Part shown: positions 1-12,321 of the stretch, in pieces | Layout: each line of letters starts with the position of its first letter | Numbering within the stretch: position 1 is the stretch's first letter | Assembly (NCBI RefSeq): GCF_003573695.1 | Contig: NC_039362.1 | Location: forward strand, 17,752,063-17,816,062 | Direction: 5' to 3' | Origin: Papaver somniferum | Lineage: Eukaryota > Streptophyta > Magnoliopsida > Ranunculales > Papaveraceae | Length of the DNA stretch: 64,000 bases | Made by a program: the position numbers and the translations under genes | The notes under the pieces: model-generated | Seen by the model: only the letters and a program-made list of their open reading frames with translations | The model's database searches: none | What the model was told of the DNA's origin: nothing

Positions 1-586
1 CGGGAGGTAATAATTCTAAACACCCGCGAATCCCCTGTCAGCGGGTTTACTGGATGATTTTTTATGCATATATGTTGAGGACCTGAAATCGAATTTAATT
101 TTCTAGTAAAGGGTAAGGCCTGGCCAAATCAAGATAAGGACTCGGATTCCATCACCATTTTCTTCTTGCCCGCCTTAGGAACACGTAACCTACGCGAACC
201 TAAGCCTTAAAATTTGGACTAGAACGAGACCGATAGGGTAACGAGCTTAATTGGAAAGTCATTCGAAAAATATTGGTTACTCTTTTGAGCATACTTTGAA
301 GTTCATGATGGTTTCTGTGAGTTGAATACGCCCCCTTGTAATGCCGGTGAGGCCTTGGGTATCAAAGCGCCACGCAGCTTCCCTCGTCTCTATTCAACTT
401 ACTTTAACTCGGATTGATTCCAGAGGGGTTTGCTCAGATTGTAACGAATTCCTTTTCGAAAGAATAGAAGCTGGTCTAGAAACAATCTAAGTGGAGCCAT
501 CATGATTTTTGTTTGCTAGATAAAATAGGCTTGTTGTGGTCGAGTAAGCCTTCTTTGTGGTTGTTTAGAATTCCCTTGTAGTTAGG
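1..586 (+). other. Leader of the gypsy-type element
   Basis: No ORF of useful length and no RNA gene seen. It lies between the (unseen) 5' LTR and the ORF starting at 587, and has the mixed composition of a retroelement 5' untranslated leader. Confidence 0.5.
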
Positions 587-2026
587 ATGTCAAACTGGTA
601 TTATAGTAGCCAATACAATGAGTATCCGACTGAGCATCTTGGACATTATCCTTTTTATGACCATAGTGTGAATAGTGATTGGGAACGCGAAACTTTTGAA
701 GATTATGGTCCATACCATTGTGATCCCAATTACTATCCACATACCCACAGGTCATACAAGCAAAACAATCCTTCTATTTTTCTAGAAGAGTCTCTTAAGA
801 GTTTCAATGAGTCAACACAGAAATTTCATTTATTTATGAAAGAGACTTATAATATTCCGCTCCCAGAAGAGTCCGTAGAGCAGTCAACTAAGATGTCTCT
901 AGAAGAGTCCCTCAAGCAATTTACTGAGAGTACAAATAGGATTGTAGAAAAATTTGCTCAAGATAGTCTTAAATACCAATATAGTGTTCCCAATACCACC
1001 CTTGAAAATAAGGATAGTTTTTATTCACATAATCAAGATGACGAGGTTAGAATTGGTAATACTACTTATTTAGATGGGGTTCGATCATTTTCATGTTATT
1101 ATAATGATGATTATGATGAGGATAGTATTGATGAAGAACATAAAATATGTAGGCATAGTGATCAGGAATTTGTTACACTGATTGAGCTTTATAATGATAG
1201 TGTTGTTTCTAGTACAAATCCAAATAATTTTAATAATTATTCACCTATTCAAAAGGATGAGGATTTGACTAGAAATACCCCCGTTTTAGACGATGTAATA
1301 TTTCCTTTTCACGAAGCCAACGAAGGTTTAGAGGAATGAGTTTATTTTGAGTCTAGCGATTTAGAAACAATAGTTTTAGACAAAGAAAGTGAACTCGTAG
1401 AGATGAGTGAGGATGAACCTGACTTAGAAGAATCAATTGACCATTTCCAGGAATCTGATGACCTAGAAATTAGGGAAGTTGTGACTAGTCTTTCTAGAGA
1501 CACTGAAAACTCTAAGTGTGGGGGTGATTATCATTCTCCATGTGCTTTAACTCTTAGAAACGTCCCTCACTTGGGACTTGATATATGTGCCTCAACCATT
1601 GTGCCAGATTACCTTCATACTAGATCTCCCGAACCTAATAATGTCCAGGAAGAAGTTCAGTTGTTAGAAAACCATCCTCTGGTTGATGTGGTTTACCCAG
1701 GCGATAGTACCCAAATTGACTTTGTTTTCCCACCAAATATTTTTCAACCAATTGTGGGAACGTATAAGTTTCAGATGTGTCAATTATTAAGTTTTGAGAC
1801 TAAACCTAATTATTTTAGGATATTAGGGTCGACACATTTGTTTAAGGAAGACCACTACTTTCATCGTGGTCAATTGTAATGAGCCAAAACTAATTAACTT
1901 AAAGGATCCGCAATTATTTAGGTTATTATTATGTGCTTCCAAGTTTTTACTTGAGTTTTTACAGACTCTAATACCTGAATCGGACCTTAGCTACGAGGAA
2001 ATGCAGTCCCTGAAAATATTTATCTA
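587..2026 (+). pseudogene. Broken acidic ORF of the LARD-like element, function unknown
   Basis: The frame opened by the ATG at 587 runs 250 codons to a TGA at 1337-1339, then continues in the same frame (1403 is 816 bases after 587) to 1879. So this is one reading frame of about 430 codons with a single internal stop. Coding character resumes in another frame from about 1881 to a stop at 2024-2026, implying a frameshift as well. The protein is rich in Asp, Glu, Asn and Tyr and has a repeated segment, LEESLKSFNEST and LEESLKQFTEST, about 40 residues apart, that looks helical. No zinc knuckle, protease, RT or integrase motif is visible. It may be a remnant of a Gag-like protein, but I cannot show that. 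Confidence 0.6.
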
Positions 2027-3643
2027 GACCCAGTTATAGAACCTGAACCTGAACCACAGCTAGATGTAGTTGTCTTAAACAGGAAACTAGACAAGGGCAT
2101 GCTTTATCCGTTAATTTTCTTGGCATGTTACAGATTCCTTTTACTTGTGATAGCCCTATTTGGTTTTGGTGATCCGCAGTTACTCCGGCTATTACTTTAT
2201 GATTCTATAAGGTGACTAATCCTTTCTTAGTCTGGATGAAGACTTTAAACTTAGCACTTCTTTGGAGGTAACCTAATATTCATGCGACACGGTAATATCT
2301 TTCCTTATCTCTTTTGCTTCAATTGGTAACAGTTTCTCCTTGTTCATGCTTTTAATTTCATCTTTAGAACATTGAGGACAATGTTAGATTTAAGTTTGAG
2401 GGTATGGGAGAAACTTTTTAGTCGCATTTTTGAAACTTCTAGCGTCACATAGTATCCGGATAGCTAAGTTTACATACTGTTTCTCACCGAAAAGATAGAA
2501 ATTGGAATGCTAGGTTTAACAACCTATTGAGACATTAGAGAAAAAGACATTGAGATCCTTGAAATTCAGGAGAGAACTTATTCCTTTTAGAGGGTAACCA
2601 TGATGGACCTAACCATCCATGATGGAAAGTCAAGTAGGTCAGGAAATGCCAGAAAGACAAAGCAACCTCAAATGTAGTCTTAGTTACTGGATTACGACTC
2701 TCTATCAGTAGAAACTTATCATCAATAACAAGCGAAGCGACATCAAAATATATGAAGAAAGTTGAAGACGTTTAAGGTTTAGAAGCAACAATAGAAAAGA
2801 ATAATTCAAAAATCAAAGTTGAAGACTTAGTTACAAGAAGTTATAAGAGCAAATGATATAAGTTTTTGGAATTCATGATACCAAGACATCACAAGTTGCG
2901 AATATCCAAGTTTTTAAAGTCCTTCTCTCATGGCCATGTAAATTTTTGTCTTGTAATTTTTGTGTCAAAAAAAAATGAAAAAAAATAAATAAATAAAAAA
3001 TCATCATTACATTCTATAATTAGTTTTTTTTCAATAAGGCCATAGGAAAGTAGAAATTTTTAAGTCAAGCAAGAAATCGAAGAGAAGAGTTAATTGTCAA
3101 GGTTCTATGAGGTTCGATAGTTTATCATCAACAGTTGAAGACCGAAGAAGACGTTGTTTCTACTGAGCACTATGAGAGAGTCGAAGAAAGATACATTTGG
3201 TTGCTTTGTTAGTCCGCTTTCCATCTGGCACAAGATCTTTCCAGCACTGGTTCAACTCATCACACGTAATTAGTCCAGCTGTGTAGCAGATGTCCCTCTC
3301 ATCTTTATCTCTCTCCTAATCTTATCCAGCTGTAAATCAGCGGACGCATCTTACAATGTGTATCTAGCTGTGTGGCGGATATCTCTTTATCTAGCAGTGT
3401 TGCGGATGTGTCTCCCTTTTTCTTTAGTCAGCTTTAGAGCTGGCACATTTAATTTCTCCGGCATTCTAGTTACTTGGAGATAGGTTGAGAATTTGTATGT
3501 CCTCATAGCTCTTTGGATACTTGTGACCAATTAGAAGTCATGGTTTTGTGGGTACGCCTCTGGTAAACCCTCCCGAGATTAACTCGGTTTTATTTTTTAT
3601 TAGTTTTGCTCGAGGACTAGCAAATAATAAGTTTGGGGGTATT
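2027..3643 (+). other. Non-coding 3' tail of the element with polypurine tract
   Basis: No supported gene. ATTGAGGACAATG at 2371 is followed by TTTAAGTTTGAGGGTATGGG, the motif that usually follows the pol frame in Athila-like elements. An A-rich run lies at about 2967-3000. A second purine tract at 3629-3641 (AGTTTGGGGGTA) abuts the LTR and is the probable plus-strand primer. Confidence 0.55.
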
Positions 3644-6173
3644 TGATAAACACTTTTTTTGTGTCTAATTTGATCTCAATACTGTATATTGTTGGCACTC
3701 GATTTTGTACTAATTTTGGTGTTTTGTGTGTTTGTAGGTATTTTTGGGAAATAAATATTTTTGGGAAATTCGGCTCGAAAAGTTGATAAAGGCACCCTCG
3801 GAGCACATTTGCTAAACGAACCCCTGCTTTGGATAAGGGGTACCTCATTTACTAAGGGGCAACTTCTTTACTATTTGCACCCCAGGACAGCAACTGCTAA
3901 CCGCACCCCATCACTGGTTAAGGGGAGACCATCTTCTTCTCAGTTTGAATTAATTGTTTTGGCGGGAAATCTTGGCAAGGGAAGAACAAAATTAGGGTTC
4001 GAGTTTTGGTGCTCTTCCGAGGAGACTCAATGGATGAAACTGATGGCAAGCATCTGTTAGAGCATAACAGGGATAGTAGGAGTGATTTTGTCGATTGAAT
4101 TTGGCTAGAACTCGAGTTAGAAGTAAACAGAGGTGTGAACTTTTCACGGGTATTTCAGGCAAGATTTTGCTGGAGCTTTGGCCGGATTCAATGGGCTCTT
4201 TGGATTGGATATACCATGTTTCGATTAGACAGGGTTGGTAATCACTCCAGATTCGATAAAATAGGGTTTAATTCTTGGGTCAAGCTGTAGGATCAGAATC
4301 TCGCAGCAATAATGCCTCAGCGAAATTATTAACAACACAACACAACAGTGTCGCAGAAAAACTTCAGAAATGACATAATAAACGACGTCAGCTAAATCAC
4401 GAGAAAAGTGTGACGATTCTGCGAAAATAAGGAAGTTTGCGAGATTTAGTTGCAGGAAATCCTACACTACACCCCTCATAAGATTTCATTAACATTCAAC
4501 TCATTTTTGGATTAACAATCTTAATTTTATTGATGAATCTTTAAATAATCTTACAAGAAAAGATAAAGGAATCAAGAATAACCTCTGCTCTAAATTTTCT
4601 CTCTCCTATTTACTTGCTTCTCACTCAAAAAAGATCTCTCTCTTTTTCTTTACAACTGAATGACTATTTATAGGGAAATACATAGTGGATGACAGCTAAT
4701 CTGTCCTTTATTTTCGGATATGATTTGCAACATTCTCGCAACCTTACAAATGTTAATCTCGCAAACTCCCTAATTTTCGCAGGACCATCACATTTTTCTC
4801 ATGATTTAGCTGACGTCGTTTATTATGTCATTTATGAAGTTGTTCTGCGACACTAGAAAATTTAGAGCAGAGGTTATTTTTGATTCCTTTATCTTTTCTT
4901 GTAAGATTGTTTAAAGATTCATCAATAAAATTAAGATTGTTAATCCAAAAATGAGTTGAATGTTAATGAAATTTTATGAGGGGTGTAGTGTAGGGTTTCC
5001 TGCAACTACACAAGAAAAACAGGGGAGGACATGGACTCGGGTTTCTGTGGAAGTTCTTGGAGTGATCTGTTGGAGTATTTTTCAGGTTTCCCCATTAAAA
5101 TTAGTTGGGAATATCCTGTTCAGCTAAAACAGGATTGATAGATGACTCATAATCGAAAAAGAGGAGTCTGTCGGACACAGAAAAGCACGAGCATATCCCG
5201 GGTATAAATGAGGTTGGTGAGTATTTGGAGAGGATTCGACTCAATTTTCCATGTGCTGGCAACAAGTTTGGAACGTGTAAACGCTGATTGACATCGTGAG
5301 AAGGCAAGAATGGAAGGAAAACAACCCGAGAATATTTTTCTTTACTGCGAGTTATGGTGAAGATTTGAGGAGTTAATGAGACGTTATTCTTGTGCCTGCC
5401 GAGTATAAAAAGTCTTGTGGGAGCATAAAGAAGGGGGTCGAGTGATTGGGGGAAGCTACAGAAAAGAATAGGAAGCTGCAGAACATATTTTCTGCTGCCG
5501 CAGGGAAGTAGAAACTGAAGAACATACTACCGTAAAAGACTGTCGTTTCAAGGGTCTTATATTTAACAGTTTGTAACGGCCGATTTGTAACGCTATCTTC
5601 AGTTTGTGACAATTATTGTAACGGTGAACTCTGTAACGCCGTGACAGCGTTGCGAATTCCCTGAGTTATATTTTCTTCTTTGTAAACACCAATTGTGCTA
5701 TGAAATATATTTTGAGTGTGTTTTTCACTATGTGGAGCTAAACCTTTCTCTGGGACGACGGAGGAAACCAAAATTCATCATGTGGTAAATTCATTTAATT
5801 CTTTATATGACTATTTGCATTAAATTAAAATTAGAAAAAGATTTTTCTTAATTAATTGTCATTTCGTTTGATGGTTTATGCTTAGGATTAATTATTTTGA
5901 TATGCCATGCTTAAGTTTTACAATTAATATTTTAAGAATCTACCTTAGGCAAAGATATAGTGTCAAAATTCTTATTGAATGAGCTATAATGGTTTAGAAT
6001 AAATAGGTGAATCGCATGAATTTGAATATTTGGTGGAATCCTAGTCCTAGTACCTCTCGATACATTCTTACTATTTTGTATATAATTGCTAGTTTTATAA
6101 TTTAAATCTAAAAAATCAATCTCATCAAGTCCGAGTGAACGATAACCTTTACCACTATATAAAAATTCGATCA
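3644..6173 (+). repeat. 3' LTR of the plus-strand element (with insertion)
   Basis: It starts TGATAAACAC right after the polypurine tract and ends ...TTCGATCA. The end was placed by aligning it by eye with the solo LTR at 9033-10654 (minus strand), which starts TGATAGACAC and ends ATTACATCA. Both share the TTACCACTAT motif near the 3' end. Length is 2530 bp, or about 1.8 kb once the insertion at 4286-5010 is removed. No target duplication can be tested because the left end is off-window. Confidence 0.75.
4286..5010 (+). mobile_element. Small LTR inserted in the LTR, internally scrambled
   Basis: It begins TGTAGGATCAGAATC and ends CCTGCAACTACA. It is flanked by CAAG (4281-4284) and CAAG (5011-5014). 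The same family occurs at 28617-29229 and 30168-30776. Unlike those, this copy holds large inverted repeats: about 4452-4605 pairs with 4857-5010, and about 4345-4451 pairs with 4760-4855. It reads as the start of an LTR, then a nearly complete LTR in reverse, then the LTR end. Confidence 0.75.
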
Positions 6174-7195
6174 TAACCCCTATAATATTCCACAACCGCA
6201 CTCCCGACAAAGATTTGGCAATTAAGCACAAGTTCAATTAAGAACTCTCCCCCATAATATGTCATTCTCGAAAGAACAACAAGAGCGACCTTAATTTCGA
6301 AAGAAAAGAAGGATTTCTTTGGACATAACAAATCACATACAAGTATGAATTTGAATCCAAAATACTCAATTAAATAAACCACAAGAGAACCCATGATTAA
6401 TTTAATCGAAAATGCTCGACATAAGTGAACTTATGGAGACTCAAAAATATACAATTAGATTAATCACAAAAGAACCCATAATTATTTAATCTAATAGAAT
6501 TACACAACCAAACTAATCACAAAAGTAATCAATTTAATTGGTCATGCTCGACAAAAGAAAACTTACAGAGCAACAACTAAATAACCAAACAAGATGATTA
6601 ATTTAGTTGAATATGCTCGACATAAAGTACCTCACGGAACAACAACAAAGCTAATCATAAAAATAATCAACTTGGTCGTTTAGTGCTCAACATAAGATAC
6701 TTTACGGAGCCTCACAGTAATACATAAAATATGGACCAGGGAAGATCAATACTGTGGAATACACAAGGATTCATTCTATTTTCCATCACTATTCGCATAA
6801 CGACATTCAATAGACATAATCCTTGCAAACAAAAGATTTTAACCTATCTTCCATCAATAATTGACATAATAGGATTAACTTTTGTATTTGTCAAAAGTCT
6901 ATTCATTCTTTTATCAATATATGCATATCGACGTACGAAAGACTTTACTTTTGACAAGGTATAGGACAAACATAATTCACGGACGTAAACACACATATCC
7001 CATAACAGTATTGCAATATATAAAACCATAAGATTAATACTAAAAAAACCATCTTCCAAACAAATTTAGAATTTAAACCAATAAATCTAAAAACATGAAG
7101 ATGAAAACGTTGGACATAGCTATGTGTAATCACAATAATGGCTATTCCAAACTCTAGTTATTCTTCAAAACAAAACAATAAAAATAGAAGATTTA
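6174..7195 (-). other. Retroelement-derived DNA with degenerate tandem repeats
   Basis: No supported gene. 6400-6720 carries degenerate repeats built on TGCTCGACATAA (listed separately). The rest is AT-rich and looks like decayed internal DNA of the TGTTAGAGC-type element whose LTR start is at 8086; that link is inferred from position only. Confidence 0.4.
6400..6720. repeat. Degenerate ~70-bp tandem repeat
   Basis: The core TGCTCGAC/TGCTCAAC occurs at 6413, 6545, 6614 and 6684, spacings 132, 69 and 70. Each core is preceded by an AT-rich stretch with TTAATTTA-like sequence and followed by a segment like ACTTACGGAGC. The 132-base step would be two decayed units. Confidence 0.55.
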
Positions 7196-7582
7196 CTAGG
7201 AAATAAGACCTTTGAAGAATTCTTTATCGTCCCCGAACTCCTTATCGTCAACAACCATTGGGATATAAGTTTCATTAAGGTAGGAGTTTATATCAACAAA
7301 CCTTCTTGGCTGATGATGTCAAACCAAGGCCTTCTGAATCTCATGAGTCGTATACACAAAAACCTTTATTTTTTGAATCTCCTTTCGCATCTCCTTCAAC
7401 ACTTCAAGAACATCAGAAAACTTCTGAGAGTTTGAAGGAACAACTCTTGGCTTCCTCACATTCCTTCTTTTTCTTTTCAAGGTAGGAGATAACGGAGATT
7501 TCTCTTTTTCCTTCATGATTGATGACTTAACAATCATATTAACATCTTTTCCATCAGAAGACATCATGCTTGGAATATCCAT
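7196..7582 (-). pseudogene. Small basic ORF in a retroelement fragment, one internal stop
   Basis: On the minus strand an ATG at 7582 opens a frame of 87 codons to a TGA at 7321-7319. The same frame then stays open to a TAG at 7198-7196, giving about 127 residues with one nonsense codon. The N-terminal half has a basic cluster (LKRKRRNVRKPRV) like a nuclear localisation signal, then a probable helix (VLEVLKEMRKEIQKIK). The C-terminal part is acidic (VVDDKEFGDDKEFF). The ATG lies about 500 bp inside a sequence that starts like an LTR (TGTTAGAGC, minus strand from 8086). It could be a degenerate Gag-like protein. I do not recognise the family. Confidence 0.45.
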
Positions 7583-8086
7583 AACGTATGAGTTTGCGAG
7601 AGGAAATCACAAATTGAAATCAACAAGTAGTCTTGAGATAAAAAGAGGTTTTGAGGAAGGAAAAAGGAATGTAGGGTTTCGAAACCTTTAAAAAGGTTCG
7701 TACATGTCCAACTCACAACCCTATAAAGAGTAAAATTGTCGATAATAACCCTCCTTTGTTGATAGACAGGAAAGAACAAAAACTAAGAAAAGAAGAGAAA
7801 AAAACTTTTCCTAAAGCCTGAGAGGTACAAAAATGATTGTCTCTCATTTTCCTCTTGAGAGGAATCTATAGACCTCTGTATATCCACATACTTATTGTTG
7901 ATGAAGTTCCTCCAAGCTCTCCTCAGTAGATCTTCGTCTTCAATCGATGAACGCCGTGAAGTCTAAAGCTCAACTGCACATTCTATCCTAATCCGAGACA
8001 TAGCTATAAGTAGACTAGAAATCAAGACTATAGTTGTGATCAACTAAACTTGAGAAACAAGCTTGAGATAAAGCAATGCTCTAACA
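7583..8086 (-). repeat. TGTTAGAGC-family LTR start (fragment)
   Basis: Read on the minus strand it starts TGTTAGAGCATTGCT at 8086. It matches the first ~200 bases of the solo LTR at 53713 (shared AGTCTTGATTT, TAGCTAAGTCTCG-like and AGTTGAGCT blocks) with substitutions, then diverges. The characteristic end of that family (TTAGACCCCCGC) is not found here. Confidence 0.55.
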
Positions 8087-8095
8087 TCTATCTCC

Positions 8096-10998
8096 TGTTA
8101 GAACTATTCATCACCAACCATAGAATAACATCTAGAGTAGTGTTATCCCCAAAGTTCCTTGTGTAACCAGATACTGAAGCTCTCGCATATCAAGTTCTAT
8201 CCAACCGAACCACCAAGTATTAGCGCACTCAAGGTGTAACCCAATCAGAATATTTAAATCATGTGATCTTAGGTTGATCCTAGCAGTTAGACTCTTAGCG
8301 CAAGGTCCACTTACTAGTGTTGTCTTCACACACGATTGCTCTACAGAATTCTTCTGCGAGATCTCACGTTCTCTACTTGTGTAAGGATTATTCAAAAATT
8401 ACTCAGATATCCTAACCCTTTACTAGCAGTAGAATGATCAATAGATTAATCTAGCATGCACTCCAAACAATCTAATTAATCCATAATAAACCGTATAAAT
8501 AGTGAAAACAAACGTTGACGATTAAAACTTCAAATAGATTTGTATTACTAATAAATCTCCACGCTTAGAACATTGAATTCATCCTTAATCAACAAAGGAT
8601 TTAGCTACTCATATTACAAAGAAGATGAATAATGGCGGTTTCCCCATAGAGGGGTAAACCCTAGGTTTTTGATGTAGAATAAACCCTAGCTTGTGATATG
8701 AGATGTTCCATGTTCTTTGGAAGGCCTAATACCTATTTATATAGTTTACATTGCTTGGCCTTCAAGTATCCTAGTTGGTCCCGGAAACCGACCTAAAAAG
8801 TAGTAAAGAAAGACCCTAAAAATAGTTCGGGAATTTTGGCCTTCATGGTTTGCGAACCCCGTTTGCGAACAAAATACTTGTATAAAATCCATAAAATTTC
8901 ATTTGCAAATCCTGTTTGCGAACTGAAATTTCAGTTACTCCCATTTGCGAACTCAGTTTGCGAACAAACTTATCTTCGATATTTGATAAAACTTGTTTTG
9001 GCCATAACCTCTTCGTCCGAACTTGGAATGACTGATGTAATTCTAGATAGTGGTAAATAGGATTGTCGTTCACTTGTACTTTGTTGAGATTGATTTTAGG
9101 CTTAAATATAAAAAACAGTAAAAATAAGAAAAAATATATACAAAATATGGTCACAGGATGAAGAGGTGACCGAGACTCGGGATTCCACCAAACTCATAAC
9201 ATAAGGTTCAAATATTAATTCTTTCAACAATCATAGCTCAATAAGTAAAAACATGGACTCTTATTTTTTCCAAGGCAGATTCTCAAAATATTAGTTGTAA
9301 ATCCTAAGCATGGGACATCAAAACATCTAATCAAGAATGACCCATCAAATGAAATGACAACTAATTAATCAAAATCAAAATTCAATTTTAATTAGTGCAA
9401 AAGTCATAAAAATAATTAATTAAAATTACCCACGTATGACATTCGACTTCCTCCGTTGTCCCAGTGATGGGTTCTAGCTCCGTATGGTGAAAACACACTC
9501 AAAGGAATTTTCATTACTCAAAAAGGTGTTTGCAAGGAGAAAAGGTATAAAACAGTGTGCTTGTAACAGATATAATTGTTACAGAACTCACTGTTACAGA
9601 GAAACACTAACAGACTGTTGTGAATTCGAAATAATTGTTACAGAAGTTGTTACAAAGATATGGAATTTGAAAGTATAGGCAACGGTTTCTGCGACTGTTT
9701 ATATATGTTGTTCTGTGTTCTTCCTCTCCTTCTTCTATGCATCAATGGTGATTGTCTGCAACTCGATTCTGAGCCTCTGTTCGATTCCCCAAACTCTCCA
9801 TAGCCTTCTCTGATACTCCAGCGCTATATATATATGGCCTTCGAATATGATCTCTTCATAACTCAGGCAGTAAAGAAAAATATTCTCGGAATATTTTCTT
9901 TCCCTTCTTGCGTTCCCATGCGTTAAAATGCTCCAGGCACTCTCTAAACTTTCTGGTGCACTCATACGATTGAGTCATCACGATGTAGAGACACGCAGAA
10001 TTTCAAAATATCACCACTGAATCCCGCGTATTTCTCCAACCTCTGTTTCATGAGATGTCCACGTAACTTTCCTTTTTATCGAAACCAAATACGTTACCAT
10101 CCCTGTTTGGATAAAATAGGCCCAAATCAAACACAATCCGAGGGAAAGTCCAACAAAAACTCTCTCGAAATCATGCCATAAATCTTCGCCGGTGAAAGCT
10201 AACTTTCCCTGTTTCACTTCAAACTGATCATCCAGCCAAATCTAATCGATGCTAAAGCCCATACCATCTCTTTTAGGTCAAAACACGTTGTCCCCAAAAG
10301 TGTCTCTCTAGAACACCACAAAGTCTTAAACCCTAATTCTGGTTCTCTCCAAACCAGATTTTCCCGCCAATTTTGAATTCAAATGAGAAGAAGAAGGCCG
10401 CCCATTAACCAGCTGCTTGGGTGCGAATATCAGATGGGTGCCCCTTAGCAATTGAGGTTCCCTTACTCAAAATGGAGGTGCGAATAGCATATGTCCTCCG
10501 GGTGCCTTTAACAACTTTTCGAGCTGATTTTTCCAAAAAAATCTATATTGCCCAAAAATACCTACAAAGACATAAAATACCATAATTAGTACAAAAATTG
10601 AACACTAACAATACAGACATTGAGGACAATTCAGACACAAAAATGTGTCTATCAATGACCTCATTCTTTTTGCATTATTTTGGTAATTAATTCTCTTCAA
10701 GACCCTAATAAGAAATCCTGAATTTGAATGAGTTAAGCTTGATATTGGCCCGTATCTTGAATTGGAACGTTTTGCTCCTTTTCGTCGCACTTCTTCCACT
10801 TCTATTGAACTTGGGCACTTGGATACTTGGAATATTTATCTTCTTAGATCTTTTTATAACTTTGTAGCTCCTTTTTGGATGATTGACCTAATAGAGACAA
10901 ATAATCGAAAACAATAGTAATAACAAGAATAGATGCAAGAATAATAACTAAAACAAGTGTGGAATGGACACTAAAATCATATGAATTATGCACTTATA
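8096..10998 (-). repeat. Athila-like LTR (minus), split by a solo LTR
   Basis: On the minus strand a polypurine-like run (AAGTGTGGGGAATTT) is followed by TATAAGTGCATAATTC, a slightly mutated LTR start. A TATA-like box (ACTATATAAATAGG) is read in minus orientation near 8740. The probable end is ...GTTCTAACA at 8096. The solo LTR 9033-10654 lies inside it. It contains the TTTGCGAAC repeats at 8840-8970. Ends are approximate, as no second LTR is available to compare. Confidence 0.5.
9033..10654 (-). mobile_element. Solo LTR with target duplication ATGAC
   Basis: On the minus strand it starts TGATAGACAC and ends ATTACATCA. It is flanked by ATGAC at 9028-9032 and ATGAC at 10655-10659, a perfect 5-bp target duplication. 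No internal region accompanies it, so it is a solo LTR left by LTR-LTR recombination. It is the inverted relative of the LTR at 3644-6173. Confidence 0.85.
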
Positions 10999-11376
10999 AA
11001 ATTCCCCACACTTAAATTTGTCTAGTCCTCGAGAAAACTAGATCAAACTAATCCTAAATACAACAACTCCCTTTTGTTGAGAATATGGTTACACTTAGCT
11101 AATACAGCATGCCTTTAAATCCCTAGGTGTCCCTAGTGGACGAATTATAGTCTCGTGAGGGTTTACAAGAGCTATACCCACAAAACCTAATCTAATTTCT
11201 CTCCTTGGAAGAACCACTAAGGCCAAACACAAAGCAGAAATCTAAATAATTAGCCTGCGTAGTTCTTTAGCTGCAAACATCCCACATAAATTCCAACCAT
11301 CACACATAAGCAATTACTTACGTGTGACATTCAACACGATTGCAAAAATCTACTCAAATAGTCATTGTACTTGTTG
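10999..11376 (-). other. Internal 3' region of the Athila-like remnant (left piece)
   Basis: No gene. Minus-strand sequence next to the LTR holds a CTCGAGGACTAGACAAATT block and a purine run, as is usual just before a gypsy 3' LTR. The region is interrupted at 11377 by the Tat-like insertion and resumes at 46214. Confidence 0.6.
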
Positions 11377-11381
11377 CAATG

Positions 11382-12321
11382 TGTAGATGGGGCAAAACGA
11401 GTTGTTGGTTTTTAAGGAAATGAGAAGACGACCGTGCGGAGGAAACTCCTTGAACCGAGCGAACTGTCTAACCTCACACAGATGCACTGCAAAAATGGAG
11501 TACTTTGAATTCGAGAGATCAATCTGTAGGACTCCGGCCTAAACCAAGACAATGGTCGTTCCAGAGTCAATTCGGTCATAAGAGAGGATCGGTCGATCTG
11601 TAGGAGGGAAGCTGAGAAATGTGTGAGATCAATGGTGATCGAAATTATATGTGTGTTGCGTATTCTGAATAAGATAAGTTCTGATTGATTGAATTTTCTA
11701 TGTTGAGAGTAATTGTTCAGACGCTGAATTTTTTAACCTTTTGTTGTCTGCTCGACGAAAGAGTGTCTGTTCTGTAATCATGATTCAGAGACTTATTTAT
11801 ATTGCAAGAATTATAGGCACCTTGATCCCATGAAGTGTGACAGTTGCTGGAGTCAAAGAGTGGGGAAGTGGAAATCGTGTTAAAACCAGTTGCTCATCGT
11901 GTGGTGACTTCGTTGATTTTCTACCCACTACTTTGCTAACTCCTCTAACTGCTTGCACGACTTGCTCACATTCTCATCGTGTATGAACACGTGTTGTAGA
12001 CCACCAGACCAAAACCCTATTTGATATCCCCCATGTGACACGATTGATGTCTCGTGATTTTAGTTAGTCAGTTGCTGACTTGATGAGACGATGAGTCTTT
12101 GTATTGCTGAGTCGAACAAATGTTCTGGGACTCATGAATTGAATGTGTCTGTTGAGACAAAAATATCATTGTCGAATAAATGTTGATAGCTAAGGTGAAC
12201 AAATATTGTTCATTTGATGAATCGTTGAATATTGATAGTTGAACCAATATTCCTTAATCTGAGCAAATATTGCTCATCTGATGAATTACTGGTAACAGAA
12301 CCAAATAGAATATTAATTTAA
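11382..12321 (-). repeat. Truncated 3' LTR of the Tat-like element
   Basis: Matches 18537-19496 along its length, from TGTAGATGGGG to GAATATTAATTTAA. The 5' LTR continues about 2 kb further (to 20387, then 45043-46208) but this copy stops at 12321 and goes straight into internal DNA. So the LTR start and the polypurine tract appear deleted. A TATAAATAAG box in minus orientation is conserved in both copies. Confidence 0.75.

Larger units (their letters stand above)
1..6173 (+). mobile_element. 3' part of a plus-strand Ty3/gypsy-type (LARD-like) element
   Basis: The 5' LTR lies outside the window. What is present is a leader (1-586), a broken ORF (587-2026), a long non-coding tail with two purine-rich motifs, and a 3' LTR. 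Plus orientation follows from the ORF and from the polypurine tract GTTTGGGGGTA directly before the LTR start TGATAAACAC. No RT, RNase H or integrase is seen between the ORF and the LTR, so this looks like a large non-autonomous (LARD-type) derivative. Assignment to gypsy rests on the ATTGAGGACAATG motif followed by TTTAAGTTTGAGGG at 2371, a layout known from Athila-like elements. Confidence 0.7.

Noticed and set aside
3761..4060. 99-residue plus-strand ORF
   Set aside because: It lies within the LTR, and the equivalent DNA in the solo LTR is not open.
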